A stretch of DNA of 64,000 nucleotides, from the NCBI GenBank assembly GCA_016124195.1, contig WGOE01000009.1, positions 186,001 through 250,000 of the forward strand, given 5' to 3'. Both the position numbers and the translations under genes were made by a program. This DNA comes from a bacterium (lineage in GTDB: Bacteria > Pseudomonadota > Alphaproteobacteria > Rhodobacterales > Rhodobacteraceae). This document shows, in pieces, positions 10,449-18,365 of this stretch (positions are counted from its first letter, which is position 1; every line of letters begins with the position of its first letter). The notes below the pieces were generated by a model that saw only the letters and a list, made by a program, of their open reading frames with translations, ran no database searches and was not told where the DNA came from.

Positions 10449-12269
10449 TCAGCCTTCCTTGCGGCTCTGCCGTTTGCGGTCGTTCGGGTCAAGGTAGCGC
10501 TTGCGCATCCGGATATTCTTGGGCGTCACTTCAACCAGTTCGTCGTCGTCGATATAGGCGATGGACTGTTCCAGCGACAGGCGGACCGGCGTGGTCAGCC
10601 GCACCGCCTCGTCCGTGCCCGAGGCGCGGATGTTGGTCAGCTGCTTGCCCTTCAGTGCGTTCACTTCCAGATCATTGTCGCGGTTGTGTTCACCGATGAT
10701 CATGCCGGTATAGATCTGCTCCTGCGCGCCGATGAAGAAATGGCCGCGGTCTTCCAGTTTCCAGATCGCATAGGGCACCGAAACGCCACTTTCCATCGAG
10801 ATCAGAACACCCTGACGCCGCCCCTCGATCGCGCCCTTGTAGGGGGTCCAGTCGTGGAACACGCGGTTCAGAACCCCGGTGCCGCGCGTGTCGGTCATGA
10901 ACTGGCCATGATAGCCGATCAACCCGCGCGAGGGCACATGGGCGATGATCCGCGTCTTGCCAACGCCGGCGGGCTTCATCTCGACCAGCTCGCCCTTGCG
11001 CGGGCCGGTCAGCTTTTCGATCACGGGGCCGGTGTATTCGTCATCGACGTCGATGGTGACCTCTTCCATCGGCTCGCATTTCACACCGTCAATTTCGCGG
11101 AAGATCACCCGCGGGCGCGAGATCGACAGTTCGAACCCTTCGCGCCGCATGTTCTCGATCAGCACGCCCATCTGCAATTCGCCACGGCCCGAAACCTCGA
11201 AAGCATCGCCGCCGGGCGTGTCGGCGACCTTGATCGCCACGTTGACTTCGGCTTCGCGCATCAGGCGTTCGCGGATGACGCGCGACTGCACTTTGGTGCC
11301 GTCCTTGCCGGCCAGCGGGCTGTCGTTGATGCCGAAGGTCACGGTGATGGTCGGCGGATCGATCGGTTGGGCGGGCAGGGCCACGTCGATCGAGGCGTCG
11401 CAGAGCGTGTCGGCCACGGTGGCCTTGGTCATGCCGGCCACGGTGACGATGTCACCGGCCAAGGCCTCGTCCACCGCTGTCATGTTCAGGCCGCGGAAGG
11501 CCAGAACCTTGGTGACGCGGAAATTCTCGATCCGCTCGCCCGTGCGCGACAGGGCTTTCAGTTGCGTGCCCACCGTCAGGCGCCCCGCCTCGATCCGGCC
11601 GGTCAGGATGCGGCCGATGAAGGGGTCTGCCGACAGCGTGGTGGCCAGCATCTGGAAGGGCTCGTTCACCCGGGCGATCTGCTTGGGTTCCGGCACATGG
11701 CGCACGATCAGGTTGAACAGCGCGTCGAGGTTCTTGCGCGGTCCGTCCAGGCTGTCATCGGCCCAGCCATTGCGGCCCGAGGCATAGATATGCGGGAAGT
11801 CCAGCTGCTCGTCGGTGGCGCCGAGGTTTGCGAAGAGATCGAAGACCTCGTTCAGCGCGCGTTCGGGTTCGGCATCGGGCTTGTCGACCTTGTTCAGCAC
11901 GACGATGGGGCGCAGGTTCAGCGCCAGCGCCTTGGACAGCACGAATTTGGTCTGCGGCATCGGGCCTTCGGCGGCATCGACCAAGAGGCAGACGCCATCG
12001 ACCATCGACAGGATCCGCTCGACCTCGCCGCCGAAGTCGGCGTGGCCGGGCGTGTCGACGATGTTGATGCGGATGCCGTCATGTTCGACAGAGGTGCACT
12101 TGGCCAGGATGGTGATGCCGCGCTCGCGCTCGATGTCGTTGGAGTCCATCGCGCGCTCGGACACTTGCTGCCCGGTGCGGAACGACCCGGACTGCTTGAG
12201 AAGCTCGTCAACGAGCGTGGTCTTGCCATGGTCGACATGCGCGATAATGGCGATGTTGCGAAGCTCCAT
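10449..12269 (-). CDS. typA: Ribosome-binding translational GTPase TypA/BipA
   Basis: Elongation-factor-like GTPase of 606 aa that binds the ribosome and aids 50S assembly and stress adaptation. The G domain has G1 [10 protein letters not shown]3 [12 protein letters not shown] and G4 NKVDKPDA, followed by an EF-Tu domain-II-like beta barrel, EF-G-like domains III and V, and the BipA-specific C-terminus with [17 protein letters not shown] and the basic tail [14 protein letters not shown]. It is transcribed toward the alaS unit and separated from icd by about 135 nt holding an icd terminator, so it probably has its own promoter. Confidence 0.96.
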   Translation of the reverse strand: MELRNIAIIAHVDHGKTTLVDELLKQSGSFRTGQQVSERAMDSNDIERERGITILAKCTSVEHDGIRINIVDTPGHADFGGEVERILSMVDGVCLLVDAAEGPMPQTKFVLSKALALNLRPIVVLNKVDKPDAEPERALNEVFDLFANLGATDEQLDFPHIYASGRNGWADDSLDGPRKNLDALFNLIVRHVPEPKQIARVNEPFQMLATTLSADPFIGRILTGRIEAGRLTVGTQLKALSRTGERIENFRVTKVLAFRGLNMTAVDEALAGDIVTVAGMTKATVADTLCDASIDVALPAQPIDPPTITVTFGINDSPLAGKDGTKVQSRVIRERLMREAEVNVAIKVADTPGGDAFEVSGRGELQMGVLIENMRREGFELSISRPRVIFREIDGVKCEPMEEVTIDVDDEYTGPVIEKLTGPRKGELVEMKPAGVGKTRIIAHVPSRGLIGYHGQFMTDTRGTGVLNRVFHDWTPYKGAIEGRRQGVLISMESGVSVPYAIWKLEDRGHFFIGAQEQIYTGMIIGEHNRDNDLEVNALKGKQLTNIRASGTDEAVRLTTPVRLSLEQSIAYIDDDELVEVTPKNIRMRKRYLDPNDRKRQSRKEG

Positions 12270-12357
12270 CGGAGGCGTCTCTTTCGGTTTTCTGCGGTTG
12301 CGAGGGCCTTACCCGGTTTGGCGCCGGAAAGCCAGAGGGGGAATCCAAAAGGCAAGA

Positions 12358-12379
12358 CCGGGGGCGATTGCACCCCCGG
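12358..12379 (-). terminator. Hairpin downstream of icd
   Basis: CCGGGGG (12358-12364) and CCCCCGG (12373-12379) form a 7-bp GC stem with an 8-nt loop, 25 nt beyond the icd stop. On the minus strand it is followed by TCTTGCCTTTTGG, a weak T-rich tract. Confidence 0.5.
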
Positions 12380-12404
12380 CCCGGCCGCAGAACAGATCGC
12401 TGTT

Positions 12405-13619
12405 TCAGCCGGCCAGCGCCTTGTTCAGATATTCGGCGACCTTTTCCAGATAGCCGATCGTGGTCAGCCATTTCTGATCGGGCCCGACCAGCAGGGCAAG
12501 GTCCTTGGTCATCCAGCCGTCTTCGACCGCATCGACCGTGACCTTTTCCAGCGTGGTGGCAAAGCGCATCAGCTGGGCGTTGTCGTCCAGTTTCGCGCGG
12601 TGCTTCAGGCCCCCCGTCCAGGCAAAGATCGAGGCGACCGAGTTGGTCGAGGTCTGCTGCCCCTTCTGGTGCTGGCGGTAGTGGCGCGTCACGGTGCCAT
12701 GCGCCGCCTCGGCCTCGACGATCTTGCCATCGGGCGTCATCAGAACGCTGGTCATCAGGCCCAAGGAGCCAAAGCCCTGCGCCACCGTGTCGGACTGCAC
12801 ATCGCCGTCATAGTTCTTGCAGGCCCAGACATAGCCGCCCGACCATTTCATGGCGCTGGCCACCATGTCGTCGATCAGGCGGTGTTCATAGGTGATGCCG
12901 GCCTTCTTGAAGGCCTCGGCGAATTCCTCGTCATAGACCTTCTGGAACAGGTCCTTGAAGCGGCCGTCATAGGCCTTCAGGATCGTGTTCTTGGTCGAAA
13001 GGTACACCGGCCAGCCCTTCAGCAGGCCATAGTTCATCGAGGACCGGGCAAAGTCGATGATCGAGTCATCCAGGTTGTACATGCCCATGTAGACGCCGGC
13101 CGAGGGGGCGGAATAGACATCCTTCTCGATCACCGTGCCGTCCTTGCCCACGAATTTCATCGTCAGCTTGCCGGCGCCCGGGAAGTGGAAATCGGTCGCG
13201 CGGTACTGGTCGCCAAAGGCGTGGCGGCCGATCACGATGGGCTTGGTCCAGCCCGGCACCAGACGCGGCACGTTCTTGCAGATGATCGGCTCGCGGAAGA
13301 TCACGCCGCCCAGGATGTTGCGGATCGTGCCGTTCGGCGATTTCCACATCTGCTTCAGGCCGAATTCCTCGACCCGCGCCTCGTCCGGCGTGATGGTCGC
13401 GCATTTGACGCCGACGCCGTATTTCTTGATCGCCTCGGCTGCGTCGATGGTGACCTGATCGTTGGTGCGGTCGCGCTCTTCGATGCCAAGGTCGTAATAC
13501 TTCAGATCCACGTCGAGATAGGGAAGGATCAGCTTCTGCTTGATGAAATCCCAGATGATCCGGGTCATCTCATCGCCGTCGAGTTCGACGACGGGGTTGG
13601 CCACCTTGATCTTGGTCAT
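12405..13619 (-). CDS. icd: NADP-dependent isocitrate dehydrogenase
   Basis: TCA-cycle enzyme converting isocitrate to 2-oxoglutarate and CO2 with NADPH formation. The 404-aa sequence belongs to the eukaryote-like homodimeric class (N-terminus [20 protein letters not shown]; substrate loop [12 protein letters not shown]; metal/substrate region [30 protein letters not shown] near the C-terminus) rather than the E. coli Icd class, as is usual for alphaproteobacteria. It stands alone. A palindrome about 70 nt upstream may be an operator. Confidence 0.96.
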   Translation of the reverse strand: MTKIKVANPVVELDGDEMTRIIWDFIKQKLILPYLDVDLKYYDLGIEERDRTNDQVTIDAAEAIKKYGVGVKCATITPDEARVEEFGLKQMWKSPNGTIRNILGGVIFREPIICKNVPRLVPGWTKPIVIGRHAFGDQYRATDFHFPGAGKLTMKFVGKDGTVIEKDVYSAPSAGVYMGMYNLDDSIIDFARSSMNYGLLKGWPVYLSTKNTILKAYDGRFKDLFQKVYDEEFAEAFKKAGITYEHRLIDDMVASAMKWSGGYVWACKNYDGDVQSDTVAQGFGSLGLMTSVLMTPDGKIVEAEAAHGTVTRHYRQHQKGQQTSTNSVASIFAWTGGLKHRAKLDDNAQLMRFATTLEKVTVDAVEDGWMTKDLALLVGPDQKWLTTIGYLEKVAEYLNKALAG

Positions 13620-13690
13620 GCGCGTGCCCCTTGGCTTTTTGCGGATTCGGCTGAACTGGCTTTAGTCGAAAACGGCAGGTTTGGGAAGAC

Positions 13691-13708
13691 GGTATGCGAT
13701 TGCATACC
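13691..13708. promoter_or_regulatory. Palindrome upstream of icd (candidate operator)
   Basis: GGTATGC-GATT-GCATACC is a perfect 7-4-7 inverted repeat in the region between icd and the divergent sulfotransferase-like gene, 72 nt from the icd start. Symmetry and placement fit a dimeric regulator site. The cognate protein is unknown. Confidence 0.35.
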
Positions 13709-13871
13709 GGGCTGATCGCCGCAGGCCGCCGGCCCCGGCCCGCACGCGGCGCGTGCTATTGCCTTCGCCTTCCGCCGCATGCAACAAAAACGGCTAAAGC
13801 CAAGAATCGTTGTCCCGTGTTAAGGATCTATTCGTAAATCATGTGGCCAATGGGGCTGGCGCCAATTTGAG

Positions 13872-14975
13872 ATGCTTCAAGAAATGAATGCAGTGACCAA
13901 ACGCACCCTGTACCTTCACGTCGGCGTGCATCGTACCGGGACGACCTCGACCCAGCGTTTCCTGCGGGAAAGCTTCAACGTATTGTTGAAGAAGGGCTAT
14001 CTTTTTCCGTTCCGCGTCAAGCGGCATGACCGCCAGATCCGGCGCCTGGTTTCGGGCGAACAAAGCATGGCAGAGTTCATTCAGGACCTGCAGATGCGGG
14101 CCGACAGCCACCCGCTGCCGATCCATTCCATCGTTCTCAGCGACGAGGACATGTCGCTGATCGAGGATTTCAGCCTGTTCGCGCCCCTGAAAGAGGCGTT
14201 TGACGTCAAGGTCGTCGTGGCGCTGCGGCGGCAGGACCTTTGGCTGGAAAGCTGGTATCTGCAGAATGTGAAATGGCAATGGAACCCGCAGCTCGCGCAT
14301 CTGACCTTTGCCGAGTTCTTTGAGAGGCGGGCGGATTTCTTCTGGGTCGACTATGCCAAAAGGCTGGCCCATTACGAGGCGATCTTCGGCGAAGGCTCGG
14401 TCATCGCCGGGGTGTTCGAGGCGGCCGACATGCCGGGCGGGCCGATCAGCACCTTCCTCAACCTGATCGGGATCGAGGATATGACCGGCTTCGGTCCCAT
14501 GCTGCACCGCAACTGGTCGCTCAGCCCCTTGATGAGCGAATTCATGCGCTGCCTGCCGATGGATCAGATCGTCGAAAAGGAACGCATCATCATCGAGGCG
14601 GCCTGCATCGACGTCGATGTGACCCTGGCCACCAATGGGTCCAAGCTGGTGATGAGCCGCCCGCAACGCGATCTGGTCATGGCGGAATATGCCGAAAGCA
14701 ACCGCCGGACGGCGCAACGCTACCTGGGCCGCGAGGTTCTGTTCAATGACCCCCTGCCGGCGCCAGAGGCCGAACTGGCCGAACAGGCGCTGCCCGAGGC
14801 CTCGTCCGAGGTGATGACCCGCTTTGTCGGCCCGATGCTGCTGGCGCTGTCCAAACGGCTGACCGAGGAACGGCTGGCCCGTGAGAAGGGCGCCCCGATG
14901 GACCGGCTGAAACAGACCCCGGTCCGCGAGCCTCAATCGAATGCCGGCGCTGAAGCCGGCCAGGCCCAGGCGTGA
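13872..14975 (+). CDS. Sulfotransferase-fold protein (paralogue 1)
   Basis: A 367-aa protein with an N-terminal P-loop of the PAPS-binding type, LYLHVGVHRTGTTSTQRFL, where GxHRTGTTS corresponds to the 5'-phosphosulfate loop of sulfotransferases. A second family-like feature is the VVALRRQDLWLESWY segment, comparable to the 3'-phosphate-binding strand-helix. The acceptor is unknown; a surface polysaccharide is plausible but only inferred. It resembles the gene 160 nt downstream in fold and motif order, suggesting a local duplication. ATG 13872 is used; ATG 13884 is also possible. Confidence 0.6.
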   Translation: MLQEMNAVTKRTLYLHVGVHRTGTTSTQRFLRESFNVLLKKGYLFPFRVKRHDRQIRRLVSGEQSMAEFIQDLQMRADSHPLPIHSIVLSDEDMSLIEDFSLFAPLKEAFDVKVVVALRRQDLWLESWYLQNVKWQWNPQLAHLTFAEFFERRADFFWVDYAKRLAHYEAIFGEGSVIAGVFEAADMPGGPISTFLNLIGIEDMTGFGPMLHRNWSLSPLMSEFMRCLPMDQIVEKERIIIEAACIDVDVTLATNGSKLVMSRPQRDLVMAEYAESNRRTAQRYLGREVLFNDPLPAPEAELAEQALPEASSEVMTRFVGPMLLALSKRLTEERLAREKGAPMDRLKQTPVREPQSNAGAEAGQAQA

Positions 14976-15134
14976 GGCAGAGGCCCGGCCGCGCGCGATG
15001 CGTGCCGGCGCCGCGGCCATTGCCTCTTGCATTTCGCGGCATCGCTGGGCATTGACGATGAAGTGACCGCCGATGCCCAACCCGTGCCGGGACGGGTCCT
15101 GTGACACCATTGCAAGATCGAGACGATTGAGGAC

Positions 15135-16136
15135 ATGATCGACAAGAAGCCCCGCAACCTCATTCTGCACATCGGCGCCCACAAGACCGGCTCTTCCGCC
15201 ATCCAGATCTTCCTGCGTCGCAGCAATCCAGAACTGCACAAGCTGGGCTGGGCCTTTGCCTTCCGTCCGGGCAAGCGTGCCAATTGGGGCCATCTGATCA
15301 AGTTCAAGCCCGAAGAAAATGGCGCCGGCGCCAGTTTCACGCTGGCACGGCCCGAACTTGACGCCCTGTTCGAACACCTCGACAAGGGCCGGCGCAACAT
15401 CATCCTCAGTGCCGAGGACTTGTTCTTTCTGGACGGGCCCGAGATCAAGCTGTTGTGCGAGGGACTGGCCAAGCGTTTCGACGGGATCTCGATCGTCTGC
15501 TATCTGCGGCGACAGGATCAGATGGCGCTTTCGCAATGGGCGCAGGGGGCCAAGACCCTGCAATCGGCGCTGATCTTCGGCCAGACCCAGCATATTTTCC
15601 CCGATTTGACGCTCCATTCGCTGCGCTACCTCGACTATGCGACCAAGATTGAGCAATGGAGTGCGGCCTTGCCTCAGGCTCATCTGATCGTGCGCGCCTA
15701 TGACCGCACGCAGTTTCCCGATGGCAATGTGGTGGCCGATTTTGTGGCGGCGGTGGGCTTGCGCCTTCCGCCCGATGAGGCGCCTGACGAGGTGAACACC
15801 GCCCTTGGTGCCACAACGGCCCGCTTCATCTACCTGTTGCGGCAGAACGGCTTCACGCAAAAGCAGATCAACGGCATTGTCACCTCAGGGCTTCTGCCTG
15901 TCACCAGCGACAAGATCCTGCCATCGCGCGCCGAGGCGGAGGCTTTCATGGACCTTTTCGCCGACAGCAACGCCCGGCTGCCGGGGCTGCTGGGCCAGAA
16001 ATTCGCTTTCAGTGCCGATTATTCGAAATATCCCAAGAAAGCCGTGCTGCCGCCGCTTGACCCCGACTATGTGCGCGATGCCCTGATGGTCCTGCTGGCG
16101 GATGCCTTGAAACAGCGGCACGCCCAGCCGGCCTGA
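15135..16136 (+). CDS. Sulfotransferase-fold protein (paralogue 2)
   Basis: A 333-aa protein with the phosphosulfate-loop-like motif LILHIGAHKTGSSAIQIFL at residues ~8-26 and a matching IVCYLRRQDQMALSQW segment near residue 120, the same order as in the preceding gene. Overall identity is low by eye, so the pair is an old duplication or two members of one family. It probably acts in the cytosol, as no signal peptide is seen. The substrate is unknown. About 160 nt separate it from paralogue 1, with no terminator seen between them. Confidence 0.6.
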   Translation: MIDKKPRNLILHIGAHKTGSSAIQIFLRRSNPELHKLGWAFAFRPGKRANWGHLIKFKPEENGAGASFTLARPELDALFEHLDKGRRNIILSAEDLFFLDGPEIKLLCEGLAKRFDGISIVCYLRRQDQMALSQWAQGAKTLQSALIFGQTQHIFPDLTLHSLRYLDYATKIEQWSAALPQAHLIVRAYDRTQFPDGNVVADFVAAVGLRLPPDEAPDEVNTALGATTARFIYLLRQNGFTQKQINGIVTSGLLPVTSDKILPSRAEAEAFMDLFADSNARLPGLLGQKFAFSADYSKYPKKAVLPPLDPDYVRDALMVLLADALKQRHAQPA

Positions 16137-16153
16137 GGGCGCTTCGCACGGGT

Positions 16154-16738
16154 TCAGCCGAAATAGGCGCTGGTCTTGGCGCGCACCCAATCCCATAGGG
16201 CCGGTGCGCCGCGGGCGATCTTGACGCCGACCCTTGTGTCCAATTGCTCGCGGGTGACGTTGTATTCGATCCAGGTGCCACCGCCGGACATGAGGTTGGC
16301 CATGACGGGTTGCACCCGGTCAAGCGACTTGGCAAAGACGGCATCGGGGGTCTCTGCGGCCTCGAACTCTTGCCACAGGGCTTGAAGATCGGCCGACAAA
16401 TCCTTGGGAAGAAGCCCGAAAATGCGATCAGCCGCCTGCGCCTCTGCCGCCTGGGTGCTGGCAGATCCATGCGCCTGGCCATCGGCCGAATGGATCGGCA
16501 CATCGCCCACGTCAATCTCGACCAGGTCATGCAGCAAGAGCATGCGGATCACCCGGTCGATGTTGACGCCGGCCCCGGCCTGATCGGCCAGAACCAGAGC
16601 GTAAAGCGCCAGATGCCAGGAATGTTCGCCGGAGTTTTCCCGCCGCGAGCCGTCGACCAGGGTCGTGGCGCGCAGCACCGATTTCAGCCGGTCGGCCTCG
16701 TTCAGAAAGGCGAACTGGGCGTCCAGCCGGTCCGACAT
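16154..16738 (-). CDS. HD-domain phosphohydrolase (YfbR/HD_3-like)
   Basis: A 194-aa metal-dependent HD hydrolase. The metal ligands are visible as His in RRENSGEHSWH, the HD pair in MLLLHDLVEID, and a later Asp in SLDRVQP, with the VGDVP motif that follows the HD pair in YfbR-like 5'-deoxynucleotidases and related HD_3 proteins. Substrates are probably nucleoside monophosphates, but this is family inference. Its ATG shares one base with the stop of the upstream small gene (TGATG), so the two are translationally coupled. Confidence 0.75.
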   Translation of the reverse strand: MSDRLDAQFAFLNEADRLKSVLRATTLVDGSRRENSGEHSWHLALYALVLADQAGAGVNIDRVIRMLLLHDLVEIDVGDVPIHSADGQAHGSASTQAAEAQAADRIFGLLPKDLSADLQALWQEFEAAETPDAVFAKSLDRVQPVMANLMSGGGTWIEYNVTREQLDTRVGVKIARGAPALWDWVRAKTSAYFG

Positions 16739-17001
16739 CAGTGCCCGGTGTCCGAGGCGCGCGGGGCTGGGGGCGGCGCCGTGCCGCCGCGCTTGGCCCG
16801 CAGCGCCGCTTCAAGATACCGGCGGGCGCGCTGTTCGGCGACCAGCACGCGGTAGGCCGTGGTATAGGCTTCCAGGAGGGTGGGCGAGGCATCGCTGACC
16901 ACCTTGGCGACCTTGTCGAAGAACTTGTCGTCGCCCAACTCCTCGGCCGCCGCGATCACGTCGCGGGCGAGCGATTCTCCCATTTCGGCGATCGTTGGCA
17001 T
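16738..17001 (-). CDS. Small hypothetical protein
   Basis: An 87-aa, probably all-helical cytosolic protein (MPTIAEMGESLARDVIAAAE at the N-terminus, proline-rich C-terminal tail GGTAPPPAPRA). No known domain is recognised. It sits between an alpha/beta hydrolase, whose stop abuts its start, and the HD phosphohydrolase, with which it overlaps by 1 nt. This tight packing and its normal codon use support a real gene. Confidence 0.65.
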   Translation of the reverse strand: MPTIAEMGESLARDVIAAAEELGDDKFFDKVAKVVSDASPTLLEAYTTAYRVLVAEQRARRYLEAALRAKRGGTAPPPAPRASDTGH

Positions 17002-17661
17002 CTAGCGCGTCGCCTCGCCCAGACGGCGCCGCACATAGGTGCTGACGGAATTGATCATTGGCTTCATGTGGGCCTCTTCGTCCTTGAAGAAGTGGTCGGC
17101 GCCCTCGACCACCTCATGGGTGATCGTGATGCCCTTTTGTTCGTGCAGCTTGTTGACCAAGGCCAGCGTGTCCTTGGGGGGCGCGACCTTGTCGGCCGAA
17201 CCGTTGATGATGAGACCCGAGGCCGGGCAGGGGGCCAGGAAGCTGAAGTCATAAAGATTCGCCGGCGGGGCCACCGAGATGAAGCCGGTGATCTCGGGCC
17301 GGCGCATTAAAAGCTGCATGCCGATCCAGGCGCCGAAGGAAAAGCCCGCGACCCAGCAATGTTTCGCGTTCTGGTTCATCGATTGCAGATAGTCGAGTGC
17401 GGAGGCCGCATCCGACAACTCGCCGATGCCAAGGTCATATTCGCCCTGGCTGCGCCCGACACCGCGGAAGTTGAAGCGCAGCACGGAAAAGCCCAGGCTG
17501 TAGAAGGCGTAATGCAGGTTGTAGACCACCTTGTTGTTCATCGTGCCCCCATAGTTGGGGTGCGGATGCAGGACGATGGCGATGGGCGCGTCGCGGTCCT
17601 TTTGCGGATGGTAGCGGCCTTCAAGACGCCCCTCGGGGCCTGCGAAAATAACTTCGGGCAT
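17002..17661 (-). CDS. Alpha/beta hydrolase
   Basis: A 219-aa serine hydrolase of the COG2945-like group. The nucleophile elbow is GFSFGAW (GxSxG), the oxyanion region is HPHPNYGGTMNN, and the catalytic acid and base appear as Asp in INGSADKVAPP and His in VEGADHFF. The start at 17661 (MPEVIFAGPEGRLEG) has GAGGTG just upstream; a longer frame to 17709 runs over the iscR promoter and is not favoured. First gene of a three-gene minus-strand unit. The natural substrate is unknown. Confidence 0.8.
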   Translation of the reverse strand: MPEVIFAGPEGRLEGRYHPQKDRDAPIAIVLHPHPNYGGTMNNKVVYNLHYAFYSLGFSVLRFNFRGVGRSQGEYDLGIGELSDAASALDYLQSMNQNAKHCWVAGFSFGAWIGMQLLMRRPEITGFISVAPPANLYDFSFLAPCPASGLIINGSADKVAPPKDTLALVNKLHEQKGITITHEVVEGADHFFKDEEAHMKPMINSVSTYVRRRLGEATR

Positions 17662-17702
17662 TGCACCTCGCCACAGATATGGCTCGCGGACCGGACCGAT
17701 TG

Positions 17703-17739
17703 TTGACAAAATCGGTCAGAGAACTTAGAACCATTCCAA
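17703..17739 (+). promoter_or_regulatory. iscR promoter with overlapping IscR-box-like palindrome
   Basis: TTGACA (17703-17708), a 17-nt spacer and TAGAAC (17726-17731) form a good sigma-70-type promoter 75-85 nt before iscR. The -10 lies inside TTAGAA-CCA-TTCCAA (17725-17739), a near-perfect inverted repeat resembling the Iron-Rhodo-box described for Rhodobacteraceae IscR. Binding there would block RNA polymerase, fitting autorepression. A related palindrome lies inside the second gene at 19061-19075. Confidence 0.55.
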
Positions 17740-17814
17740 AGGCAGCCCAGTGCCGCCTTTCGTTCCGGTTTCAGGTAATGGCCGGGGCGGCTTACGTCAA
17801 TGGGAATGCGGAAG

Positions 17815-18291
17815 ATGAAACTGTCCACCAAAGGCCGATATGCGATGGTGGCCCTGGCCGATCTGGCGCTGGCCGAGGCCAAGCCGGTCAAGGGCGAAGA
17901 GTTGATGTCGCTGGCCGAGATTGCCCGGCGGCAGGACATCTCGTTGCCTTATCTGGAGCAGCTGTTCGTCAAGCTGCGCCGGGCGGGGCTGGTCGAGGCG
18001 GTGCGCGGCCCGGGCGGCGGCTATAGGCTGGCACGCGCGCCGGCCGAGATCCGGGTGTCAGAGATCCTGACGGCGGTCGAAGAGAATGTCGATGCGCTGC
18101 ACACCGGGGCTGGCGCCTCGGGCGGGGTGTCGGGCACGCGGGCGCAAAGCTTGACCAACCGGCTGTGGGAGGGGTTGTCGGCGCATGTCTATGTGTTCCT
18201 GCACCAGGCCCGGCTGTCGGACGTGATCCGCAACGAGATGCAGCCCTGTCCTGCGGTTCCTGCGCTGTTCGCCGTGGTGGATGAGGACTAG
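17815..18291 (+). CDS. iscR: Rrf2-family Fe-S regulator IscR (single-cysteine type)
   Basis: Winged-helix repressor of the isc-suf operon, 158 aa from ATG 17815 (MKLSTKGRYAMVALADLAL), preceded by GGAAG; ATGs at 17800 and 17806 are less likely. The DNA-binding helices and wing (SLPYLEQLFVKLRRAGLV, GPGGGYRLAR) are typical Rrf2. The three-cysteine ligand loop of E. coli IscR is missing: the region after residue 90 has no Cys, and the only cysteine is Cys145. Rhodobacteraceae IscR is reported to hold its cluster with a single cysteine, so this fits the local type. First gene of the Fe-S operon. Confidence 0.9.
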   Translation: MKLSTKGRYAMVALADLALAEAKPVKGEELMSLAEIARRQDISLPYLEQLFVKLRRAGLVEAVRGPGGGYRLARAPAEIRVSEILTAVEENVDALHTGAGASGGVSGTRAQSLTNRLWEGLSAHVYVFLHQARLSDVIRNEMQPCPAVPALFAVVDED

Positions 18292-18343
18292 GCCGCGATT
18301 TTTCTGCGAAAAATCAGGGGTCTGTCGGCCCTTTTGCCTTTGA

Positions 18344-18365
18344 GAGTATCTGGACCTGGATGAAT
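18344..18365 (+). repeat. GAGTAT-N5-CCTGGATGAA motif, second site
   Basis: GAGTAT, five variable bases, CCTGGATGAA, overlapping the cysteine desulfurase start codon. The other copy is at 52884-52905. I recall related GAGTATTT...GATGAA sequences in Rhodobacterales gaps, but could not check this. Confidence 0.35.

Noticed and set aside
10686-13715. A 1009-codon plus-strand frame opposite typA and icd
   Set aside because: It is the antisense shadow of two certain genes in high-GC DNA; its translation is His/Gly/Arg/Asp-rich low-complexity sequence without domains.
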